A DNA stretch of 64,000 nt from Bathelium albidoporum (Eukaryota; Ascomycota; Dothideomycetes; Trypetheliales; Trypetheliaceae). Position 1 is the first letter of the stretch. The number at the start of each line of letters is the position of its first letter. The DNA lies in the NCBI GenBank assembly GCA_021031095.1, contig JAGFVP010000005.1:124001-188000 (forward strand). The letters run 5' to 3'. The notes below the pieces were generated by a model. That model was not told where the DNA came from. It worked only from the letters and a program-made list of their open reading frames with translations, and ran no database searches. Both the position numbers and the translations under genes were made by a program. This document shows positions 1 through 9,831 of the stretch, in pieces.

Positions 1-207
1 CGCAGTACTAACGATGCCATTGTTTAGGCTCGCGTGCCATTGCGCGGTTCCGACCGCATTGTTCAGTCAAGTAAACCACTGACGACCATTACTACTGCGG
101 CTTTTCACGCGCCTTGAGCAGCCTCGTCTCGCTCAGGTGCCCTCGTCAAACCTCGAGCGGAAGCGCTCCCCACCTATAAACCCCAACACCATCAAGCAAT
201 CCTCACC

Positions 208-2865
208 GTGTCGCACAACTTTCGACGCGCCTCTGGTTACGATACCCACGACCCTGACGTAGCGTTTACGTCCTCGCGTTTGCAGCTCCAGCCGCAGGTA
301 CAGGCTTTTTTGCGACCTCAAGCGCCCTCACGTCTCTCGAGTTCGTCTGGCAGTGCATCTGTACACACCTTAAGAAGAACGCCTAGATTTCAGGATCAGC
401 GGCGAGGCCGAAAGCGATCCACCTCTTTAGACAGCGCCTCGCGGCAACAAAAAGAAGAAGACGAAGAGAAAGAAGAAGCTCGTGCCGGCGACCGTACATC
501 GTCCCACCCTCCTCGATCGAGCTCCGCGTACGGACCTCGAGAACGGCACCCCGCGCTCCGCATATCTAGGCGAACAGCCTCCGCGATACTATATGCACTG
601 GAAGAAGCACTGCGACAGCCAAAGCCTTTCGCGCCGGACTGGATTGAGGAGAACGCGCAAATGTCGGACCTGGCTGGAGGAGGAAGCAGCCGAACTGGCA
701 ATGGAGGCTCGCGCGCCGCTTCAGGCCCCATCCCAGTGGAGCGGCCACCTGAGCTGCGTACCCCGCGCGACATCATGAACAGACGTCAACAGAGGGATGC
801 CGAGCGGCGCAAGGCAGAGCTCGATGCCGCGGCAACGGCGGACGAGCAGCGGGTCTTGCAAGAGGCGGAGGCGCGGAGAGCCAGCGCGGAGCGAAGAGCA
901 TTGGCTGGAGAACAAGCTACGCGCGTCTCTGCTGCATACCGCCGGACCAGCGCAGCGGGCGACGCTCGAGGACCGACCGGGGCACCACTTGCCGCGCCCT
1001 CTGCAGCAGGTGCGACGCGCGAAGGGCAGCGGCGCTCGGTTCCTGGCAGCGCGCCCGCGGCACCGCCAGCAGCCTCGCAGCAGCGGACTGCGCCTGCCCA
1101 GCAACAGTTGGCACCTTCGACCGCTCGACCGCGTGGCACCGCTGTTTCTCAGGACCAACCACGGCCGGCGCCTGCGGCCTCGACGCGATCAACCACTCAG
1201 CGCGCTGCCCAAGGGCCCTCGCAAATGAGGTCCACTCCCGTCACTGGCGACCAACCCTCGGCGGCTCAGACGCAGGCCCAGGATGGCAATGGTACAGAAG
1301 TGGCCCGCCTCCAGCCCCGCCCCACCAACACCACCAACAGCTTTCCCCATGCTTTCCAGCGGTGGGAGGACTTGTCGTCTCATTGGGAGGGTCTGACCAG
1401 TTTCTGGATCCGCCGGTTGGAGACCAACACAGAAGAACTTCGCCGGGAGCCGCTGGCTCAGCAAATGTCCCGACAAATTACCGATCTCAGTGCTGCAGGT
1501 GCCAATCTCTTTCATGCGGTTGTCGAGCTGCAACGTCTCCGGGCGTCGTCGGAAAGGAAATTTCAGCGATGGTTTTTTGAGACGCGTGCGGAACAGGAGA
1601 AGGCAAGCGAGGAGAAGGCACAACTAGAACGTCAACTGCGCGAAGAACGGAAGCTGAGAGAGGAGGGGGGCGGGATAATGGAGGAGGCAAGAAAAGAGAG
1701 ACGGACGGCGGAGCGCATGGTTGTCGAGATGCGGAGAGAGTTGCAAATCAGCAAAGAAGAGGCGAGGCGGGCATGGGAAGAGTTGGGTCGGCGGGAACAA
1801 GAAGAACGGGAACGGACGCTGAGCCTGCGCGAGGGCCATCCAACGCTGGTGGGAGGTGTCCAGGTCGTTCCGATGGCTGCTGGAATGGCATCTCGCCAGG
1901 GCAGCATAAGAGATCGACCGGGCACGAGCGGTGGCTATCAATCCGAAGCTGCTGCACCATCCGTAAGCGGTAGCCAAGCGGGCGGAGACCAAGGCCAGTA
2001 CATCTACGAGGGCAGTCAATCGCCAACAGACACCGATCCATTCACCGAAAGCGGGCAGCAACAACCGTCGGAATCATATTCACAAAGCTACCACTATCCA
2101 CAAGTCCCGGTGAGCTCAGCTGCCGCCGGGCTGGGTCTGGCAGGTACCACAGCCGGCACAGCCCAAGCTGGCGCTGAAGGCATTCGCCAAGCACCAATGA
2201 CATCGGCCGGCTCTCGCGAAGATCCGTCGACTGCCGCCGCTCAAGCATTTTATCGCCATCAGCAACCTGAGGAAACGTACCTTCACTACCAACACCCACC
2301 GCCCGCTGCTCCAGCGGCACCACCCTCGGGCGTTTCCATGCCGCCAACGCGTTCCGCATCCCGCAACGTGCCCTCAGTCGAGTCGGCCTTCTCGACCGAA
2401 GGAGGCGACTCGGAAGACTACGAAATGGATGATCACGGGAATGTGGTGCGGGACGAGCACGGGAACCCCATTTCCGCCGCACGCCGTAGCCTGCGTCGAG
2501 GCAGCCTGGGCGAGCGGCAAGAGGATGATGGCGAAGGCGACGACGACTTTGACGAGCTGGGTGAAGCGGAGCGCGAGCGCGAGCTCGCTCAGCGATTCCG
2601 TTCCGCGCCGGCCGGTGCCTCCGTACCAGCGGGTGCCGGCGGTGGCTATTTACAGCAGGCGCATCCACCGCCGGCACCGACCGCCGCATCGCAAGGGTAT
2701 GGAGGCGGGTTTGGACCGGCGGACTACAGCGGTACGGGGTATGGGAGTGGATGGGAGGGGATGACGAGGCATCACCATCCAACGAGGTTGAGCGATGTAT
2801 TGGAGGAGGATGAGCGGAGTCGGACAAGTCCAAGTCGTGCCAGTGGGACGAGCCGGCCGTATTAA
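208..2865 (+). CDS. Large low-complexity coiled-coil protein, 5' end unresolved
   Basis: An open frame of about 885 codons with no in-frame ATG before 661; 208 is only a GTG and the frame is open back to a TGA at 115-117. The first in-frame ATG (661) would drop residues 123-160 (RISRRTASAILYALEEAL and on), which read like a conserved block, so I think the true start lies in an upstream exon I could not place. Order of regions: basic/Ser-rich N-terminus, the conserved block, an Ala/Pro/Gln-rich linker, a helical block around residues 385-470 (from FPHAFQRWEDL to the ERKFQRWFFETR stretch), a charged coiled coil (about 470-560), then a long Gly/Pro/Ser-rich tail with an acidic DEHGNPI-type segment. 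No catalytic motif is visible. It resembles uncharacterised conserved filamentous-ascomycete proteins; a scaffold role is possible from composition only. Confidence 0.7.
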   Translation: MSHNFRRASGYDTHDPDVAFTSSRLQLQPQVQAFLRPQAPSRLSSSSGSASVHTLRRTPRFQDQRRGRKRSTSLDSASRQQKEEDEEKEEARAGDRTSSHPPRSSSAYGPRERHPALRISRRTASAILYALEEALRQPKPFAPDWIEENAQMSDLAGGGSSRTGNGGSRAASGPIPVERPPELRTPRDIMNRRQQRDAERRKAELDAAATADEQRVLQEAEARRASAERRALAGEQATRVSAAYRRTSAAGDARGPTGAPLAAPSAAGATREGQRRSVPGSAPAAPPAASQQRTAPAQQQLAPSTARPRGTAVSQDQPRPAPAASTRSTTQRAAQGPSQMRSTPVTGDQPSAAQTQAQDGNGTEVARLQPRPTNTTNSFPHAFQRWEDLSSHWEGLTSFWIRRLETNTEELRREPLAQQMSRQITDLSAAGANLFHAVVELQRLRASSERKFQRWFFETRAEQEKASEEKAQLERQLREERKLREEGGGIMEEARKERRTAERMVVEMRRELQISKEEARRAWEELGRREQEERERTLSLREGHPTLVGGVQVVPMAAGMASRQGSIRDRPGTSGGYQSEAAAPSVSGSQAGGDQGQYIYEGSQSPTDTDPFTESGQQQPSESYSQSYHYPQVPVSSAAAGLGLAGTTAGTAQAGAEGIRQAPMTSAGSREDPSTAAAQAFYRHQQPEETYLHYQHPPPAAPAAPPSGVSMPPTRSASRNVPSVESAFSTEGGDSEDYEMDDHGNVVRDEHGNPISAARRSLRRGSLGERQEDDGEGDDDFDELGEAERERELAQRFRSAPAGASVPAGAGGGYLQQAHPPPAPTAASQGYGGGFGPADYSGTGYGSGWEGMTRHHHPTRLSDVLEEDERSRTSPSRASGTSRPY

Positions 2866-3668
2866 GCGAGCTTATTGTCAGCGGGTGACGGAATACGGTC
2901 GACAAGTAGAGGCGTTTGTGGTTAAGGAATCGACCGGGGAACCTCGTTTTTTATGTGATCAGTCTGACTTTTTGTATGCACTTTACGTGCGCTCATTTGC
3001 GCATTTTGGACCCATTCGCATTCAGCAACGGCGTTTTCGCAGGATAAAAAAAGGACTTCTTTCCTTTCCACTACACTCCGCTTCCTTTTCTTCTCCGTCC
3101 AATCCAGCATCGTCGTGTTATGTCTTTCGTTTGCATAGTTGCGCATTGCTTCATTCTTGTCGTTGTGAGCAAACATACCTAATATGAGCGAACAAATCTG
3201 CTCGCCGGTTTGGCGCTCTGAGCGTGAAGCGGAGCGAAGCGAAGCCATTGGACTGTTGGAAAGTGTAATGATAGTGCATATAGACGGAATGAGGTGCGCT
3301 CTAGGTATCAGGTATCATGTCATTGTCTTCGCAAGCAGTGCCCGTAGGAGCGCCAAAAGGCATCTCGAGAGTGAACTCGAAAAAATTGACGCTTCAGTAG
3401 CGCCCAACAAGAAAGCCACAGAGGGCGATCAACTACGCAGTCTTTTGAATTTAGACCAGCTCCAATTCCCTCCTCATACAGCCCTTCCGTCTAAGCTGCA
3501 GGGTTTGAGGGGAGGAGCAGCAACCTTCAACCTACCTTTCTCTCGAGGTGCCGTCCAATGATTGGAGTTTCTTGGAGAGTGCACGCTGGAGACAGTACCA
3601 TCGTCTTCTTTGTAGCACATGAATCCACTTTTGGGCTGATGAAATGCACGGTGAGCCTCGCGTTCGGG
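2866..3668. other. Intergenic region between convergent genes
   Basis: About 800 bases between the ends of the coiled-coil gene and YAE1. It must hold both 3' UTRs. T-rich and C/T-rich tracts occur near 3040-3110. The short open frames here are not supported by codon pattern or family similarity, and I see no RNA gene or repeat. Confidence 0.4.
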
Positions 3669-4400
3669 TCAAGTCCAACCAGCATCATCAAACTCCACGG
3701 CTTTTGCAGCCGCGTCCAGATCCACCTCCCACGAAACGGCAAGATCACGCATGGTCTTTGTCCACCTTTGTACCAAAGGGTGCGCGTTGACGACCTCGTC
3801 GAATGTAATCTCACCCTCTTCATCAGGCACTTCATACATCCACGTCCCCTCTTCCCCAAAGTACTCCCGTCCGAACAGGCTCTGCACTGCCAGCTCGGTC
3901 TGTGCATGAGCCAGCACCTCCTGCGCCTCCCTCAGCATCTGGCCCCGCCTCTGCTCCACCCTCTCCCTCTCCTCTCCGCCAAGCGCTCCCTCTCGCTCGG
4001 CCCCCTCCTCCCGCGCGCCCCTTCTCCCGCGTCGCTGGATCCGCCGCCGCTCCAGCGCTCGCACCAGTCCGTGTGCAATGCCCAAGATCCATCCTGCACG
4101 CAGCCCCAATGCGGCACCCAGAGCGTAGCCTTCGTCAAAGCCGGCCTGCACGTTGCGCGCCTTGCTGGTTGCGACGCCATCGCGATAGCCGGCAGTGAGA
4201 TGGGTGGCACGGAGGCGGGGGATCTCCGAGAGTTCCGTAGAGGGTGCTGGCAGATGCGGAGAGGACGAAGTGGACGGCGGAGAAGGAGAGGTCCCGAAGA
4301 TGTCGTCGAAGGTGACAGCTGAAGCGTGAGACGTGGGGATGAGCTGGTCGTTGGATTGGACGACGTTGTCATGGCCTGTGGGAGAATCTTCGTGAATCAT
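3669..4400 (-). CDS. YAE1: Yae1-type adaptor for Fe-S protein Rli1/ABCE1
   Basis: Single-exon gene of 243 codons from an ATG at 4400. The centre (about residues 65-110) carries the spaced-glycine deca-GX3 signature of the Yae1/Lto1 domain: GYRDGVATSK, QAGFDEGYALGAALG and LRAGWILGIAHG. An acidic/Ser-Pro N-terminus precedes it and a charged helical region follows; the tail ends in FDDAGWT, with the terminal Trp typical of adaptors that target Fe-S clients to the cytosolic assembly machinery (family knowledge). In yeast, Yae1 with Lto1 recruits Rli1/ABCE1 to the CIA targeting complex, so a cytosolic role in Fe-S loading of the ribosome-recycling ATPase is expected. The length suits filamentous-fungal members. 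Confidence 0.85.
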   Translation of the reverse strand: MIHEDSPTGHDNVVQSNDQLIPTSHASAVTFDDIFGTSPSPPSTSSSPHLPAPSTELSEIPRLRATHLTAGYRDGVATSKARNVQAGFDEGYALGAALGLRAGWILGIAHGLVRALERRRIQRRGRRGAREEGAEREGALGGEERERVEQRRGQMLREAQEVLAHAQTELAVQSLFGREYFGEEGTWMYEVPDEEGEITFDEVVNAHPLVQRWTKTMRDLAVSWEVDLDAAAKAVEFDDAGWT

Positions 4401-5313
4401 TTTCAGCAGTTATTGCTGAGGGCTGTCGCGGAGTAAGTTGTTAGTGTGCCTCGCGTACCGGAAAGCCAATGTCGGCATCTGAGGTATTCATATGCCTGCA
4501 GTGCGCCAAGCGCTTAGAGGTCTGATGCGTTTGAACACCGTAGGTTAGGTTCTCCTCCTCAGGCTCAGGTAAATTTGAATGTATTTTTGACGGTTGTTGC
4601 GTCATCGTAAGATTGGCATGTGATCTGCAGAGCCTACATATTATACCGACTATGACCACCCGCAAAGGTTCAAAGACTGCCTGGCCAGATCAGGTGTGTG
4701 GCACCAAGCTCATCTTGTTGGCCTGGCTACCTTACAAGCCGAAGTATTCAAGACTCAATTTACTGCCTGGTTTGGGCGTGTCTCGACATTTTCTGCTCAT
4801 ACTTCCCGGTGAGCGTATCCCGATGATGCCAACCCGACCACTTTGGTCAAAGCCAAAACCAAGTTTTCCTGCCTCTTCTGCCAAGGTTTCCGCTCCAGGC
4901 CGTATTCCACCAGCTGGTGCCAAACCTCACATGTTCCAAGCTCCGGTGCAATGACGAAGTCAGGAGTAAAACGGGGGAAGTCAAGGGCGTTCCTGTGAGG
5001 ATCGCGTCCTGGACGAGTGAGATGCTGGACAGTAGCTACCCATTGGAGGCCAGGTTTGCATCAGAAAGGAAGGCATCCTCAGGCACTAGCACAAGTTTTA
5101 GTAGTCACGCTTTGGAATCGCCCTCCCGCCAAGCGTCACTTCGCTTCAGAACAGGTTCTGTCAAATGAGTTTTGTGGAGCCTCCCCAATATATAAAGCAG
5201 CCTGTGTCCTCCAAACACTCAGTCCTGCAACTGTCTGCTCAATCCCCAAATCAAATCAAATCAAAATTTCTCCATTCCGAGACTTCCAGGTCTAAATCTG
5301 TTCTGTATTCGCC
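4401..5313. other. Intergenic region, divergent YAE1 / LEA-like gene promoter
   Basis: About 900 bases between the start of YAE1 (-) and the LEA-like gene (+). The right end holds a TATA box and a short CAAAT-type tandem near 5247-5268 in the presumed leader. Open frames on both strands between 4441 and 5170 lack family similarity and I do not call them genes. Confidence 0.45.
5189..5196 (+). promoter_or_regulatory. TATA box of the LEA-like gene
   Basis: TATATAAA lies about 118 bases before the ATG at 5314, preceded by a CCTCCCC stretch. Most genes in this window show no such clean TATA element. A strong TATA is common in stress-inducible fungal genes, which suits the protein type. Confidence 0.5.
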
Positions 5314-6319
5314 ATGTCTGGTCTCATTGAGAAAGCGAAAGAAATCATCCACCCCAAGAGCTCTGACAATTCAGACTCCACTCATAGCCATTCTGCAGCT
5401 GGCTCCACTGATACACGTGTACGTCTAGCAATGTCTGCCATCCATTACCATGACTGACATCACTAGGGTAACGAGCCCATTGCTCAGCACGCAAATGTCC
5501 CTCGAAATGTCTCTGCCGAGTCAAATACGCCTTCTTCAGACGTCACAGATAGTGCTCCGCTCTCGTCTGGCGGAATTCGAAACACCGTGACTGGTGCAGG
5601 TTCTGAAAATGCACCGGACACTGCGAACACGCTTAGCGTGGCTGATCCGACAAAGGGTTCTGATAAGGAAAGCTTCCGTGACGCTGGTTTCCAGCATGGT
5701 GCTGGTGTGCACAATACAGTCACAGGTGCCGGTTCGAAGGATGAGGCGACTATCGCTGGAGACCGCCCGAACAGCTCCACGCGTACCAATGTCGCAGAGC
5801 CTCGCATCGACTCCACCCTGCATGGTCCTCACAGTGCCGAAAAGTCTGGCGTCAGTGCTACAAATCAGGTGAACGCGAGTGAAGGGACGTTCAGCAATCC
5901 TACGAGTTCTTCAGATAGGCCAAATGTTTCAGGCGTTGACACTTCCAGCCTGGCCAACGAAGGTTCGAACGCCCGCGGTTCTAACGCACCGGACTTCACC
6001 GACCAGGCTGAGCCTCATGTCCACTCGGAACGCTATGGCGCACAGAAAGCAGGGGCTGAATCGAGCACAACTCCCACGACTACTGGCACTGTTGGCGCTC
6101 CTGACAATGGAACACTTACTGGCTCCGCTACCGACCTTCCCGGCCCTGCGCCCAACACCGCAGGACCCCACAAAGTAAGTTCGATTAGAGATCAATCTGC
6201 CCTTTTCAAGCTTTACTAAACGCTCCACATAGTCCGATCTGCTCAACAAGCTCGACCCACGTGTTGACTCTGACCGTGATGCCTCAAAGACTGTAGGCGG
6301 TGACAAGACCATTCCGTAG
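5314..6319 (+). CDS. Hydrophilic LEA-like stress protein with repeats
   Basis: Three exons: 5314-5418, 5467-6174 and 6233-6319, giving 299 residues. Both introns (48 and 58 nt) have GTACGT/GTAAGT donors, CTGAC or ACTAAA branch sites and TAG acceptors, and both are phase 0. The start MSGLIEKAKEII and the end (DLLNKLDPRVDSDRDASKTVG) match a family of small hydrophilic fungal proteins that share an N-terminal amphipathic helix and a C-terminal LDPRVDSD motif. The middle is Ser/Thr/Ala/Asn/Gly-rich, without hydrophobic segments, and contains two copies of an (I/V)xNTVTGAGS unit (near residues 75 and 115). Such proteins are thought to be stress or desiccation protectants; that function is inference. 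The TATA box supports inducible expression. Confidence 0.8.
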
Positions 6320-7093
6320 TCATTTGCAGATTCAGGAGCATCTTTTTCATCGAAGAGTAGATTGTAAGGGTCCATACTCAGCTCCAAGAATCGATGCGAC
6401 ACCAGGAATAAGGCAAAGAGATAAAGCCAACAGATCAATTGTATCTACGGTATAGTATGCTCTAAGTACAGCATAGCACACTAGCTTTCACATGAACTGT
6501 CATCCATGCATCACATGAGTGACTTGCTCTTAGATCAGGTACTTTGGATAATGGAGTAGCACTGTATTTCGATGGGACAAATTCAGTACAATTCTAGTTA
6601 TCAGATTCTACACAAAAAGAGGTGAGGAAACTGCACTACGTGAATCTCGTCTGCAGGTCCGTCCATTCCATCCTTTAGCACTTCCTGATGATTACGGTGG
6701 CTGTGGTACCTTGGGAGCTTGCAAGCGTCAAAGCAGGAGTTTACTCATGGGCATCACGTCGAGCTGCAAAACTCTTCATACACCCGAGCAGAAGCAGACA
6801 AATTCGTCCAAAATTTCCCTTGTATCATTGGCTCAGGTATGTGGAGATTGTGAAAGATGTTCCAGGTGCACGGAGATGATGGGAGGTAGAGTACTGCCCG
6901 GTGACGTAGTTCTAAACAGCTCCTCAGACCGCGTCCTACACCATCACTTTCCCAGCCAGTGACGAGCAGCAGAGCAGAATGGTCTGAAGACGTCGTTTGC
7001 GAAGCTGAATCCAGCACCAAAGCCCCAAATTCGTATGCTTCTGACTAGGCCTGCTCTTTCTCTGCAGCTCACTCTACCACATTCTTGCACATC
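6320..7093. other. Intergenic region upstream of EI24-like gene
   Basis: About 770 bases. It contains the 3' UTR of the LEA-like gene and the promoter of the next gene. I see no convincing coding exon, RNA gene or repeat. Confidence 0.4.
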
Positions 7094-7998
7094 ATGTCGA
7101 ACAGAGTTGAGCAGCTTGCCAAAGAAGATGCGAAGCGCATTCACGGTCTTGCCCGCGATGCGATTAGTTCGAGAGCCTACCAATATCCAATCAAGGGAAT
7201 CGTCTACTTCGTCAGCCACCGCTCTCTCTGGTCACCTTTGCGATCCAAAATCGCCCCCACCTTCACCCTAGGTCTTGGTGTTACGGCATTCATGTTTCTG
7301 GTGACTTACGTGCCTCAAATGGCAGTCATGGCTCTGGTCGAGGGCCCAGTAGCCGCAATCAGCGCTGCCGGCCTCGTGCTCAGTGAGAGCTCAACGCTCA
7401 CGAATGTCGGAGCACGCGCGTGGTGGGTTGAAGGGGCGCTCGTGGACACATTTGACGGCGTAAGCGGGGACAGAAACCTAGTCACGTCTTTTCACTTATG
7501 GAAAAATAGACACTCGTGTCCCGCAGCCAGACTGCTCTTGTCCTCCGCGGCCGTGAGGTCAAGCCTGGACACGACCCAATGCAGCGACTTGGCAAAATGC
7601 TCACGAGGCCTTTTGCGAAGTTCACTCCCACATCGATCATCCGTTATTTCATGTATCTGCCCTTGAACTTCGTCCCTGTTGTGGGAACAATTCTCTTCAT
7701 CATGCTGCAGGGCAAAAGGACGGGGCCGTTTCTCCATTCCCGATACTTCGAGCTGAAGGGAATGAGTCGCCGCCAACAGGAGCAATTCATAGAAGAGAGA
7801 AGAGGCGCTTATACCGCTTTCGGTGTGGTGGCAACGCTCCTGGAAATGGTGCCCATCGTTGGCATCTTCTTTGCGTTTACAAATACCGTTGGCGCCGCAT
7901 TGTGGGCCGCAGATATGGAAGGACAGTCAGCCATAGTACCTGAACTGAGAGATCAGGCAAAGGTGACCAAAGAACGAACAGAGGCTCCTGGCTCGTGA
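7094..7998 (+). CDS. EI24-domain membrane protein, RRT8/LDS outer-spore-wall type
   Basis: Two exons, 7094-7459 and 7510-7998, joined by a phase-0 50-nt intron (GTAAGC donor, ATAG acceptor), giving 284 residues. The ATG at 7094 starts MSNRVEQLAKEDAKRI. There are about four hydrophobic segments: FTLGLGVTAFMFLVTYV, a following Ala/Val-rich stretch, YLPLNFVPVVGTILFIML, and an FGVVATLLEMVPIVGIFFAF segment near the C-terminus. The pattern NFVPVVGT...LQGKRTGPFLHSRYFELKG...MVPIVGIFFAFTNTVGAALWA is typical of fungal EI24/RRT8-like proteins, which in yeast associate with lipid droplets or the spore wall. No catalytic residue can be assigned. The second exon keeps the frame exactly, which supports the model. 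Confidence 0.8.
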
Positions 7999-8004
7999 TA
8001 GACA

Positions 8005-9831
8005 TCACAAGTTCAAGAATGCCATTGGACCCTGTCCAGGTCCAAATTCCGCTTCACTACCATGGGCAAAATCCAGGACTTCCAACCTTTCTTCCGCGTT
8101 CAGGGAGGCCAAAGCGTCGGTGAAACCATCTGTTGTAAAAAGCGTCTTAATGTATGGCTTTCTCTTGGCTCCAATGCTACTTGGGTGAACTCGGAGCATG
8201 CTAAGTAGTTGCTGGAGCTCTGGACGATCTCTGAGCCGGTACGAAATGTTCTGAAGACCGTCAATGATGCACAATAGAAGCTCAGGACCGCTTCTGATAA
8301 GCTTCTCTAGTAATGACAGTGCAGTTAGCAGTGAGCTTGCTGAGCCGTCTAGTTTAGCAAAGTCCATATAGAGCGCCCCCAAGTCGATGTTTGGTTGATT
8401 TTGCAAACATCTTGACATTTGAAAGATCATAGAATAGGCCATGTTCAGAAGAGCCTCCTCTGGATCCTGTTCAGATGAATGATCAAAAAAGTATGCAATT
8501 ACTGGCACGCCGGCCTTGCGTGCAACATCAAATACATAGGCACTCGTCAAAGTCACCCGAGAAGGTATGGGCGCTTGGAAAGGTCCGGAAATCCACAAGA
8601 TCTTCGAGATCGGCTCTAGGAACCAATACTGGATACGTTGAAGTATTTCGAAGTTGATGTGTAGGTCTTGGCTATGCCTGATCAGGTCTTCCGTTGACTC
8701 TTGTATACGATACTTCTCTAAAGGTGCGGTGAGCTTCGACCAGTCGTACTCAATAGTATCTGGTGCAAAGGCGTCCGTGCCGTCACCTGAGATGGCCAGC
8801 ATTGGACTTGGACTTCGTTGTGTGACCATATTTACCACTGGTATCAGGTGATTTTCGTATTCATACCGTAACTGTCGTTGCACTGTTTCGCCCAGTCTGC
8901 TGTAAAACTCGTCCTGAAATTGACGGCTCCAAGCCTCGAAATCTCCTACTGTAGGCACCATTTGGATCTTAGCTTCCGTGGCCAGCTTTGCCTCTTTTTC
9001 CAGCTTTTCGGACAGATTCCCGATTTCATTAGTCGCAGAATTGAGCCTCCTATCAATGTAGTCATTATCGAAGGCTCGTTTAAGGCGGCCCCAACCCGTC
9101 TGAAACCATTCCTTCATGATATCGGCTAGAAAACGGAAAATTGCGACGTAAAGCAAGGTGAGATAGCGCCTCATGAACGGGTTTCTGCGATGAATTTCCA
9201 TTTGGCGGTGCCAGTAGGGGATTCGATCGCTTAAATCATCCAATCCCCTACTGATGGTATCTCCAATTTTCTCATATCGGGCCGACGCCTTGATGATAGA
9301 TGAAAGGCTCCCAGCCAAGAGGGACACATACTTATCCCCATCAGGAACGCAGTCAAACATATCCTTATGATTATTCAGAGTACTGCACAGCTTGTTGAAA
9401 CGACCTTTCCATCTTCCCAATTTACTTTGTTCCCGATCCGTTTTGATCTGATCAGCTGCCTCCGTTACAGCATTGAGAACGTCCTGAAGGCGCGGCGGAG
9501 AATCATCAACCTTGGATTTGTGGCCGTCTGGAAGGCAGTTCTGGAATTTCAGCCACGCTTGAGCAAGTTCACGGCTCGCTTTGTCCAGCGCGCGGTCTTC
9601 CAAAGTGCCAATGTGAACTGTTCCAGCTTGCTGTGTTTTGAAGAGATCTTGCCAGAGATAAGCCAGAGATTTTTTCCGCTGCTCCTCATCTTCATCTCCA
9701 GCTTCTTTAATGGCCAGAGATGTTGCCAGGTCATCTCCCGGGAATTCGTCCGTGGCTTTTCTGCTGAAGCTCCGAACAATCGATTGGCCTTCATCGTCAG
9801 TTGCCGCAGGGAGGGCAGAGATATCATGCAT
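8005..9831 (-). CDS. DUF7708 STAND-like protein with degenerate P-loop
   Basis: A single exon of 608 codons from the first in-frame ATG at 9831; the frame stays open 12 codons further but starts there with TTG. Residues about 60-280 have the helical DUF7708 pattern (AWLKFQNCLPDG, KYVSLLAGSLSSIIKASARYEKI, SDRIPYWHRQMEIH, RRYLTLLYVAIFRFLADIMK), found at the N-terminus of many fungal STAND/NACHT-like proteins. A coiled coil follows. Then comes a nucleotide-binding-like core: ILWISGPFQAPIPSR sits where a Walker A loop would be but lacks GxxxxGK[ST], and LLLCIIDGLQNI looks like the hydrophobic strand of a Walker B. No repeats follow, so the usual sensor half is absent. The family is often linked to fungal non-self recognition; here that is inference. 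Confidence 0.75.
   Translation of the reverse strand: MHDISALPAATDDEGQSIVRSFSRKATDEFPGDDLATSLAIKEAGDEDEEQRKKSLAYLWQDLFKTQQAGTVHIGTLEDRALDKASRELAQAWLKFQNCLPDGHKSKVDDSPPRLQDVLNAVTEAADQIKTDREQSKLGRWKGRFNKLCSTLNNHKDMFDCVPDGDKYVSLLAGSLSSIIKASARYEKIGDTISRGLDDLSDRIPYWHRQMEIHRRNPFMRRYLTLLYVAIFRFLADIMKEWFQTGWGRLKRAFDNDYIDRRLNSATNEIGNLSEKLEKEAKLATEAKIQMVPTVGDFEAWSRQFQDEFYSRLGETVQRQLRYEYENHLIPVVNMVTQRSPSPMLAISGDGTDAFAPDTIEYDWSKLTAPLEKYRIQESTEDLIRHSQDLHINFEILQRIQYWFLEPISKILWISGPFQAPIPSRVTLTSAYVFDVARKAGVPVIAYFFDHSSEQDPEEALLNMAYSMIFQMSRCLQNQPNIDLGALYMDFAKLDGSASSLLTALSLLEKLIRSGPELLLCIIDGLQNISYRLRDRPELQQLLSMLRVHPSSIGAKRKPYIKTLFTTDGFTDALASLNAEERLEVLDFAHGSEAEFGPGQGPMAFLNL

Noticed and set aside
721..2905. Long antisense frames across the first gene
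   Set aside because: Mirror frames caused by its GC-rich, low-complexity codons; no independent support.
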